Part shown: one piece after another, positions 6,095 through 11,949 of the stretch
Numbering within the stretch: the stretch's first letter is position 1
How the letters are laid out: each line of letters starts with the position of its first letter
Source of the DNA: a virus
IMG/VR virus record: IMGVR_UViG_3300030101_002085
Coordinates: 1 to 27,554 of that record
Strand: one strand, 5' to 3'
Length of the DNA stretch: 27,554 nucleotides
Translations under genes and position numbers: made by a program
Notes under the pieces: generated by a model
The model's input: the letters and a program-made list of their open reading frames with translations, nothing else
Told to the model about the DNA's origin: nothing
Database searches by the model: none

Positions 6095-6779
6095 TGTTTG
6101 TCATTTCTGCTCTAGCTAGTTTAGATTCTTCAAGGTGAAGCGACATTGATGTAAAGTAACTTGATAATTGTCTTGCCGTTTCAAGTGTTTTCTTTTCAGT
6201 ATCTACATCATCATTAGGCTTACCGTCATCCCAACTTCTCATGTTTTCTTCACACGAATCGACAAGTAAAGCTAACCCCTCTTGGATAGCATCGACTTCT
6301 GATTCTTTGAAGCCTTCTGTAGTGTCATCGCCTTTGCTATCTATGTAGACACGAATACACTTGGACTTGTTCATAGGTTGTCCATCTGTGTACTTCTTCC
6401 AATCTTCACCGTCAATGAGATACTGACCTCTCCAACGCAAATTGTATCTATCTGTGTTGATGTGTTTCTTCATCAGCTTTACCATCTTTAAGTTTTCTTC
6501 TGTGTTAGGTATTTCGCTAAAGACATATCGATGTTGACTGTGTAGCCTTTCTAGGAAAGTGTTTCTCTCTTTTAGATCATCTACCTTTTTGGTAAGCATC
6601 GCAACTTCGACACCAAAGTTTTCTTTACGCATATCGATGTTCTCTTGTCGATAACTTTCATTTGCTCTAGTTAGATTATCGTTTGCCTTACGAATATCTT
6701 TTACTTCGATTTCTAGTTCTCTTATTCTGTTGTCAACTTCTTCGCCTATGTTGACTAGCTTGACTTCATATTTACTCAT
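6084..6779 (-). CDS. Coiled-coil hypothetical protein
   Basis: 231 aa. Residues ~15-80 form a long charged coiled coil (repeated Glu/Lys/Arg with Leu/Ile heptads), followed by a globular part containing RWRGQYLIDGEDWKKYT and SKCIRVYID, then a helical C-terminus. Function unknown; the coil suggests oligomerisation or a structural adaptor. The AGGGGAAAATAA leader before ATG 6779 is clear. Confidence 0.82.
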   Translation of the reverse strand: MSKYEVKLVNIGEEVDNRIRELEIEVKDIRKANDNLTRANESYRQENIDMRKENFGVEVAMLTKKVDDLKERNTFLERLHSQHRYVFSEIPNTEENLKMVKLMKKHINTDRYNLRWRGQYLIDGEDWKKYTDGQPMNKSKCIRVYIDSKGDDTTEGFKESEVDAIQEGLALLVDSCEENMRSWDDGKPNDDVDTEKKTLETARQLSSYFTSMSLHLEESKLARAEMTNNVT

Positions 6780-6789
6780 TTATTTTCCC

Positions 6790-6930
6790 CTATTCTGTTA
6801 TATCTATCGCTACTATGTCGTATTCATCAAACATATCTCGTATTTGTTCTTCATTATATGCTTTAACATAAACATAAGCAGTTCCATTAGTTTGTGTTGT
6901 ATCTTTAAATTCTACGTAATACCTTTTCAT
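6790..6930 (-). CDS. Small hypothetical protein (46 aa)
   Basis: Begins MKRYYVEFKDTTQTNGTAYV and ends IVAIDITE; a beta-rich fold with one helix (EEQIRDMFDEYD). ATG 6930 overlaps the methyltransferase stop as ATGA, and its AAAGGGGAAAAT ribosome site lies inside the methyltransferase's last codons. The same leader is used by the next gene. The pattern is that of a real, co-translated small gene. Function unknown. Confidence 0.7.
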   Translation of the reverse strand: MKRYYVEFKDTTQTNGTAYVYVKAYNEEQIRDMFDEYDIVAIDITE

Positions 6931-8066
6931 TTATTTTCCCCTTTCAAAATGAATTTAATTACTTCGTTTGTCCAACCGTTACCAAGTATCTTATAACCTT
7001 GACTATTACTAACTGACTTACAGTAATCATCTGGTAACGTTTGCAACCTACAACATTCTTTTACAGTAAGCTTTCTCCATTGTAAAGTATTATCTTCATA
7101 CGCATTTGGATAACGACCAACTGGCATAGGTGAAACTACTGCATCTTTGTCTACTGTAGATAGACACCGTGACTTATCATTATCATAAACCTCTAATGTC
7201 TGTACAAGTGGGATTGACTTATCGTTATCCTTACGGACACCTTCCTCGTTTATACGTCTACCTTTTACAGAAGCAGAACGACAAAGTATTTTAGGTTCAC
7301 GATTACCACCACCACAAGTGTTTAATGTCGGTGACTTTCCTTCAACTGAATAGACACGTTTAAGTATATCGTGTCCATTTAGATCAGCTATACCAACTTG
7401 TTTGCAACCATCTCCAAATACTAACTGTCTACGTGACTTCTCGAAGTAAGTTCGTAAGTTACCACCTTTCCAATAGTTTGCATCTAGACAATATGACTTC
7501 TCCCTATCTACACAACCACACTCGATGATGTCTTTGAGTTTGATACCTTTATCTTCTGGTATTTTGAAATCAAAATCTGTTATGTACATTCGTACTCTAT
7601 TTTGTGCAGATACGATAGACGAATTGATAATGTACATCTTTAGTTTAGGATTGATCTCTTGTAATGTGTTGACAATAATATCTTGCCATTCTTTTTTCAT
7701 TCGCACGTTTTCAAATAATAGTTTTAAGTTTGGATTACGTTCGTAATGATATTTATATATCTTGACAAACTCAAAGAATAGTTTGGATTGAGGGTGGTCA
7801 AAGTTCAAACCTTTGCCTGCTACTGAAAAGCCTTGACAAGGTGAGCCACATAGAATGACATCTACCTTTGGAAATCCATTAATATCCCAAAACTTCATTA
7901 TGTCTTTTATGTCACCTAAATGTAAAAGATCATTATGATTATCTTGAGCTACCTTGATAGCAAACTTATCTACCTCTGAACTAAACCAGTTATCTACTGG
8001 TAGTCCTAACTCTTTTACTGCTTGGCGACCTATCTCGCCACCACTACATAAATTAAGCCAGTTCAT
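6927..8066 (-). CDS. DNA (cytosine-5) methyltransferase
   Basis: Transfers methyl from S-adenosylmethionine to C5 of cytosine in a specific DNA site, probably protecting phage DNA from restriction. All key C5-MTase motifs are seen in 379 aa: motif I LNLCSGGEIG (4-13), motif II SEVDKFAIKV, motif IV with the nucleophile C77 in GSPCQGFS, motif VI ENV (119-121), motif VIII QNRVR (155-159), a target-recognition region (~170-330), KLTVKECCRLQTLPDDY, and motif X ILGNGWTNEVI. The layout resembles phage Dnmt3-like enzymes. Motif I is unusual (CSGGEIG instead of FxGxGG). No partner restriction gene is nearby, so it is a solitary enzyme; the target site cannot be read from sequence. Start TAATG-coupled, with GGAG upstream. 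Confidence 0.95.
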   Translation of the reverse strand: MNWLNLCSGGEIGRQAVKELGLPVDNWFSSEVDKFAIKVAQDNHNDLLHLGDIKDIMKFWDINGFPKVDVILCGSPCQGFSVAGKGLNFDHPQSKLFFEFVKIYKYHYERNPNLKLLFENVRMKKEWQDIIVNTLQEINPKLKMYIINSSIVSAQNRVRMYITDFDFKIPEDKGIKLKDIIECGCVDREKSYCLDANYWKGGNLRTYFEKSRRQLVFGDGCKQVGIADLNGHDILKRVYSVEGKSPTLNTCGGGNREPKILCRSASVKGRRINEEGVRKDNDKSIPLVQTLEVYDNDKSRCLSTVDKDAVVSPMPVGRYPNAYEDNTLQWRKLTVKECCRLQTLPDDYCKSVSNSQGYKILGNGWTNEVIKFILKGENK

Positions 8067-8299
8067 TAGTCCTTCTCCAAATTAAATTCATTATTTAATT
8101 CCCACAAACAATTATCCATATCTTTTATATCTGTCAAATAGATGTCGTCTATCTCTCTTATGTTATGCAAGACAGTATCTAATGTTATGTGAACTTTTTT
8201 TATTGTGCTTAATTGTTCTGGGGTAAGAGACTTCATAGCCTTCTTTCGTAAGACAACCAGTTTATCTCTTTCTATTTCCCATTTGTTTTTTTTAGTCAT
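8066..8299 (-). CDS. Hypothetical helical protein upstream of methyltransferase
   Basis: 77 aa, charged and helical (SLTPEQLSTIKKVHITLD, then an acidic C-terminal half). Not recognised. AAAGGAGAAAATATATT leads into ATG 8299, and the TAA overlaps the methyltransferase ATG, so the two are probably co-translated. It is the first gene after an intrinsic terminator and a promoter. Confidence 0.78.
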   Translation of the reverse strand: MTKKNKWEIERDKLVVLRKKAMKSLTPEQLSTIKKVHITLDTVLHNIREIDDIYLTDIKDMDNCLWELNNEFNLEKD

Positions 8300-8325
8300 A
8301 ATATATTTTCTCCTTTACAGGGTAA

Positions 8326-8352
8326 GTTATACAAGTAAATATACCTTGTCAA
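8326..8352 (-). promoter_or_regulatory. Promoter for the methyltransferase operon
   Basis: Minus strand TTGACA (8347-8352), 15-nt spacer, TATAAC (8326-8331). It begins right after the U-tract of the terminator at 8354-8386, so one transcript ends where the next begins. The spacer is 2 nt short of optimal. Confidence 0.55.
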
Positions 8353-8353
8353 C

Positions 8354-8386
8354 AAAAAAAAAGAGCAACCGTGAAGTTGCCCTTTT
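8354..8386 (-). terminator. Intrinsic terminator between the two leftward operons
   Basis: Minus strand 7-bp stem GGGCAAC/GTTGCTC (one G-U), 6-nt loop, then nine T. On the plus strand the same hairpin is followed by four T, so it may work weakly both ways. It follows the gene ending at 8409. Confidence 0.9.
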
Positions 8387-8408
8387 ACATAGGAGGAAAA
8401 TATGAGTG

Positions 8409-8681
8409 TTAACGTACACTCTCCTTATATTGCTTGACATTTACAGAATACTTCTGACTTAACTTATCTAGTCTAGCCATGTTATCCTTCTGCCAATCAA
8501 CACAAGCTTGTTTTGTCTTGTTGACATAACACGTTATCCATCTACGATAATCTATGTTGTGTCCTTTTTTGACAAATTCTTTGTCTTGTAAGCCTATACG
8601 TACTGCTGACAATTTTGCATCTACAGTCCACATACTGTCACTTCGTTGGTTTATCTGTGTCTTCAGTTTGTCTTTTTGCAT
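8409..8681 (-). CDS. Hypothetical protein
   Basis: 90 aa, basic, helical. Two Trp-rich stretches (DYRRWITCYVNKTKQACVDW). No known motif. It overlaps the preceding gene by 44 nt, longer than most overlaps here, so the true start may be the internal Met of DSMWTV. A terminator follows 23 bp after its stop. Confidence 0.65.
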   Translation of the reverse strand: MQKDKLKTQINQRSDSMWTVDAKLSAVRIGLQDKEFVKKGHNIDYRRWITCYVNKTKQACVDWQKDNMARLDKLSQKYSVNVKQYKESVR

Positions 8682-8865
8682 AAGCTTTCTCTAAATCATC
8701 TAAGTAAAGTTTTACAGATGTTCTAATTAAATCTGCAACGCTTACTTGCATATTAAAGGTTTCAGATTCTTTTGTCGAGAAGTTTCTTAACTTATCGTAA
8801 TCTTTTTTTTCTATAGTTAGATTGTACGACATTGTTTCGCTGAATATCTTGTTTGGTCTGGTCAT
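8638..8865 (-). CDS. Possible ribbon-helix-helix-like protein
   Basis: 75 aa. The middle, MSYNLTIEKKDYDKLRNF, a Thr/Ser-rich stretch and VSVADLIRTSVKLYLDDLEK, resembles a short N-terminal strand followed by the helix pair of CopG/Arc proteins, with VSVADLIR at the position of the second helix. If so it would be a small dimeric DNA-binding protein near the divergent promoters. The match is by eye only. ATG 8865 overlaps the upstream stop as ATGA and has AGAGGA upstream. Confidence 0.6.
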   Translation of the reverse strand: MTRPNKIFSETMSYNLTIEKKDYDKLRNFSTKESETFNMQVSVADLIRTSVKLYLDDLEKAYAKRQTEDTDKPTK

Positions 8866-9113
8866 ACTACATTTATCCTCTCATACAATTCAAAATCAAA
8901 AGTCTGACAATATTCTTTTATGGTGCTAAAATTAGGTTTGCTTTCCCTATCATCATACCAAATATTTTTTTGTAAGTATGACAATATCTCTTCTTTTGTA
9001 TTAAAACTCTGATATGCTTCTTCAACGTATGTGTAATCTCCAATGCCATCTACATCGAAGCCTTCTTTATCTACATAGCTTTTGAGTATATATTTTAATC
9101 TGGTTTTAGTCAT
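8862..9113 (-). CDS. Hypothetical acidic protein, first gene of leftward early operon
   Basis: 83 aa starting MTKTRLKYILKSYV, chosen at ATG 9113 because GGGAG lies upstream; a GTG 13 codons earlier would overlap the promoter. Acidic, with repeated Tyr/Asp/Glu (YTYVEEAYQSF). Unrecognised. As the first gene leftward from the divergent control region it is expected to be expressed very early; small acidic first genes in phages often target host proteins, but that is a guess. Confidence 0.7.
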   Translation of the reverse strand: MTKTRLKYILKSYVDKEGFDVDGIGDYTYVEEAYQSFNTKEEILSYLQKNIWYDDRESKPNFSTIKEYCQTFDFELYERINVV

Positions 9114-9134
9114 AATCGTGTATCTCCCAAAGGG

Positions 9135-9163
9135 TTGACACATGACTATCACGGATTTAAAAT
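9135..9163 (+). promoter_or_regulatory. Early rightward promoter P1 for replication operon
   Basis: TTGACA (9135-9140), 17-nt spacer, TAAAAT (9158-9163); +1 near 9170, giving a ~50-nt leader before the primase ATG. Same -35, spacing and -10 as the terminase promoter. Confidence 0.7.
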
Positions 9164-9171
9164 TCTGTCAA
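9145..9171 (-). promoter_or_regulatory. Early leftward promoter, overlapping P1
   Basis: Minus strand TTGACA (9166-9171) with GATAGT (9145-9150) at 15 nt; the -10 is imperfect. The element lies on top of P1, so the two could not be occupied together. Confidence 0.4.
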
Positions 9172-9184
9172 ATTATTTTTTACG

Positions 9185-9215
9185 TTGACAATAAATTAGT
9201 TGTATGATTTATATT
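9185..9215 (+). promoter_or_regulatory. Second rightward promoter P2, leaderless for primase
   Basis: TTGACA (9185-9190) with TTATAT (9209-9214, 18 nt) or TATATT (9210-9215, 19 nt). The +1 would fall at the primase ATG (9221). Confidence 0.5.
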
Positions 9216-9220
9216 TGTAA

Positions 9221-10009
9221 ATGAATTGGATAAATAATTATGTGGGAAATTTACATATTGTACATAACGGGCGTTATCGTGGGGATTGTCCTCTGTGTGG
9301 TAGGATCAATACCTTTAGTGTAACGGATACTGGCTTTGAAAGATTGTGGTATTGCTTTCATGCTGATTGCCACACAAAAGGATCTACTGGTGTGCAACTG
9401 ACAAAAGAAAACTCAAAGATTGCATTTAAAGAAAAGATAACCAGTACAGAAACTAGTAATGAGTTTGAGATACCAAATACATTTGTATCTTTATCACGAA
9501 GCAAACAAGCTGAAGAATATGTAAAAAGAGTTGGATCGTATGAAGCTTATTTATCTGGATTAGCAGACATAAGATATGACTTGCAACAAGATAGAGTTGT
9601 CTATCTGGTGAAAAGTATTAGTAATGGAAGAGTTGTAGATGCAACTGGTAGAAGTTTAACAAATAGGAAACCGAAATGGAGAAGATATGGAACTAGCAGA
9701 ACTACTTTTTTATCTGGAGACGGACTTTGTGGAATTATTGTCGAAGATTGTCCTAGTGCTTGCAGTATTAGTAACCTTGCAGTCGGAATAAGTTTGATGG
9801 GTACAAGTTTACTAGATGAACACATTGATGTCATTAGACAATTTAAAAAAATTTATATAGCACTTGACAAAGATGCTACTGGTAAGGCAATATTGATGAT
9901 GAAGAAATTACGGAATTATGTTCCAACTAAGTTAATTGTTTTGAACAAGGATTTAAAAGATATGCAGATAGGGGAAAGAAATGAGTTCATCAGGCGTTAT
10001 ATCGATTGA
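9221..10009 (+). CDS. DNA primase, T7 gp4-like N-terminal half (zinc finger + toprim)
   Basis: Makes RNA primers for lagging-strand synthesis. 262 aa: an N-terminal zinc finger with C23, C26, C45 and C50 (CPLCG ... YCFHADC), then a toprim fold with the conserved Glu in GIIVEDCPSA (E175) and Asp residues in ALDKDAT (D216/D218). In T7 the primase and helicase are one protein; here the helicase is a separate downstream gene overlapping by 29 nt, so the two probably assemble. No Shine-Dalgarno precedes ATG 9221, in contrast to most genes here, and the start lies at a predicted +1. First gene of the replication operon. Confidence 0.9.
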   Translation: MNWINNYVGNLHIVHNGRYRGDCPLCGRINTFSVTDTGFERLWYCFHADCHTKGSTGVQLTKENSKIAFKEKITSTETSNEFEIPNTFVSLSRSKQAEEYVKRVGSYEAYLSGLADIRYDLQQDRVVYLVKSISNGRVVDATGRSLTNRKPKWRRYGTSRTTFLSGDGLCGIIVEDCPSACSISNLAVGISLMGTSLLDEHIDVIRQFKKIYIALDKDATGKAILMMKKLRNYVPTKLIVLNKDLKDMQIGERNEFIRRYID

Positions 10010-11207
10010 CAAACAAGTATTAGGTTTCTGTCTGAACATTGACTTCTTTAACAAGGTCAAGAATAAGATAGACAGAACAATGTTCGATAACGAACTCAAA
10101 GATATATTTGACACCATAGTCTATTCACACACCAAGTACGAACGAAGTTTGTCTGTGGCTGAACTATCTACAATATTCAACGACCGTAACCCTGCCATGC
10201 CAGACTCTAGCCGTAGTCGTGTACAAACTATGATAGCTGAATTGGTTGCACCATTAGATAGTGATGAGTTACATACTGATATTGTAAACAATCTTTGGTT
10301 ACGTGATAGAGCAAGGCAGATAGGTGAAAAAGCACTAGAGATATTTACTGGAGATAGTGATGAGTTTGGAGAACTCAAGAAACTAATCGACACAGTTGAT
10401 GATGGTAGAATAGGTGACAAGACAACCTATACAATTGTTGACAAAGATTTAAACCAGTTGCTTACAGAAGAAGCAGGTGACAATGACTTTCCATTTACAT
10501 TTAATCTAATTAACGAGAGCATTAGAGGATTGGATAGAGGTAACTTAGGTATTCTGTTTGCACGACCAGAAGTAGGCAAGACAACCTTCTGTTGCTTTTT
10601 GGCTGCATCCTATATCAGACAAGGTTTCCAAGTTGTTTACTGGGCAAACGAAGAACCTGCTACACGAATCAAGTTAAGAATTATACAGTCATACTTTGAA
10701 CTAACAAAAGAAGAGATGGTTGCTAGACGGTTTGAACTTGTTGAAACATACAAAAAAGAGATAGAACCTTATTTAGTTATTATGGATTCTGTTGGTACAT
10801 CTGTTGAAGAAGTAGATGAGTATGCTAAACTAAACAAACCAGACATCATGTTTTGTGATCAGCTAGATAAGTTTCGTATCAAAGGTGAATACAATCGTGG
10901 AGACGAAAGACTGAAAGAAACATACGTGACTGCAAGAGAGATAGCTAAACGTAATACGTGTCTTGTATGGGCAGTGAGCCAAGCCAGTTACGATGCACAC
11001 GACAGACAGTTTATAGACTATGCTATGCTTGACAACTCAAAGACTGGCAAAGCAGGTGAAGCTGATATTATTATAGGCATAGGTAAGACTGGCTCAAGCG
11101 AGATAGATAACGTTGTTAGACACATCTGTATATCAAAAAACAAGATCAATGGGTGGCATGGCATGATTAACGCACAGATAGATATAGCAAGAGGAGTTTA
11201 TTATTAA
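9981..11207 (+). CDS. Replicative DNA helicase, DnaB/T7 gp4-like
   Basis: Hexameric ATP-driven 5'-3' helicase at the fork. 408 aa: an N-terminal helical domain like that of DnaB (~1-150), then a RecA core with Walker A ARPEVGKTT (194-202), a WANEEP motif (221-226, catalytic Glu region), Walker B IMFCDQLD (D293), and AVSQAS (331-336, sensor Gln). The start ATG lies within the primase gene, after GGGGAAAG. The N-terminal domain supports binding to the separate primase. Confidence 0.92.
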   Translation: MSSSGVISIDKQVLGFCLNIDFFNKVKNKIDRTMFDNELKDIFDTIVYSHTKYERSLSVAELSTIFNDRNPAMPDSSRSRVQTMIAELVAPLDSDELHTDIVNNLWLRDRARQIGEKALEIFTGDSDEFGELKKLIDTVDDGRIGDKTTYTIVDKDLNQLLTEEAGDNDFPFTFNLINESIRGLDRGNLGILFARPEVGKTTFCCFLAASYIRQGFQVVYWANEEPATRIKLRIIQSYFELTKEEMVARRFELVETYKKEIEPYLVIMDSVGTSVEEVDEYAKLNKPDIMFCDQLDKFRIKGEYNRGDERLKETYVTAREIAKRNTCLVWAVSQASYDAHDRQFIDYAMLDNSKTGKAGEADIIIGIGKTGSSEIDNVVRHICISKNKINGWHGMINAQIDIARGVYY

Positions 11208-11301
11208 CGATCAATTTAACAAAATATTAATTACAGCAATTGTCAGTCTTTATCTGTATGGATTTTATCTTGTTGCAGTAGAATTGTGGAGCATGTTATG
11301 A
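11203..11301 (+). CDS. Possible tiny membrane peptide with ATT start
   Basis: 32 codons with one hydrophobic helix (ILITAIVSLYLYGFYLVAV). Only a non-standard start, ATT 11203, lies 6 nt after a strong GAGGAG (11191-11196); no ATG/GTG/TTG precedes the helix in frame. Its TGA overlaps the ATG of the next tiny frame (ATGA). ATT starts are rare, so this is tentative. Confidence 0.35.
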   Translation: MNDQFNKILITAIVSLYLYGFYLVAVELWSML

Positions 11302-11375
11302 GTGATAAAGATTTAACATGGGTAATCTTGGGTATCTGGGGTTACTCTTTTTTAGGGGGATTCTTCTTTGGATAA
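11298..11375 (+). CDS. Tiny membrane peptide (25 aa)
   Basis: MSDKDLTWVILGIWGYSFLG plus GFFFG: a charged N-terminus and one hydrophobic helix. GTGGAG sits 7 nt before ATG 11298; the stop overlaps the TTG start of the exonuclease gene. Together with the frame before it, it fills the only gap between helicase and polymerase genes. Function unknown. Confidence 0.5.
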   Translation: MSDKDLTWVILGIWGYSFLGGFFFG

Positions 11376-11949
11376 ATTAAATGTATTGACACTAGACGTT
11401 GAAACAACACATATAGAGAAACTTGGGGGTGGAACAACTGCATCGCCACACTTTAGAAATCGTTTAGTATCAGTGGGTTGGAAATGGTTGTTAAACGAAG
11501 ATGTTAACTACAGATTTATCTACCACAAGGATGCTCCTATAATTGATGGAAGTCAATACACATGGATACAAAGTGATCTTGACAAAGCTGACGTTCTTGT
11601 TGGTCAAAATATAAAGTTTGATATCACATGGTTACGTGCTTGTGGATTTAAATATAATGGACATTTGTACGACACTATGGTGGCTGAATACCTAAAAGCA
11701 AAAGCACGTAAGTGGTCACTAAGTTTGGAGTCTCTTGCAAAACGATACAACGTCAAGCAAAAAGAGGTTGATCTGATTGCACCTTACTTAAAAGATAAAA
11801 AAACATTCTACGATATTCCTGCTGATATTGTAGAAGAGTATGGTAAAGCAGACGTGATTGCAACAGAACAAGTTGCAGTTAAACAATTAGAAGCCTTCGG
11901 CTTAACATTTGAGGAATTATATGAAACAGACATTAAGACTATCCTTTGA
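11368..11949 (+). CDS. 3'-5' exonuclease part of family A DNA polymerase
   Basis: Proofreading exonuclease of the DEDDy type. 193 aa with Exo I LDVETT (D10, E12), Exo II GQNIKFDITWL, and Exo III YGKADVIAT (Tyr-x3-Asp), the order found at the N-terminus of Pol I-family enzymes. The start is TTG 11368, with AGGGGGA 8 nt upstream. The frame ends at CTT TGA (11944-11949), while the polymerase half continues in the +1 frame over a 29-41 nt overlap. Either the halves are two proteins that associate, or a +1 shift makes one polymerase. The last residues (EELYETDIKTIL) correspond to the helix that joins exonuclease and polymerase domains in intact homologues. Confidence 0.92.
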   Translation: MDKLNVLTLDVETTHIEKLGGGTTASPHFRNRLVSVGWKWLLNEDVNYRFIYHKDAPIIDGSQYTWIQSDLDKADVLVGQNIKFDITWLRACGFKYNGHLYDTMVAEYLKAKARKWSLSLESLAKRYNVKQKEVDLIAPYLKDKKTFYDIPADIVEEYGKADVIATEQVAVKQLEAFGLTFEELYETDIKTIL

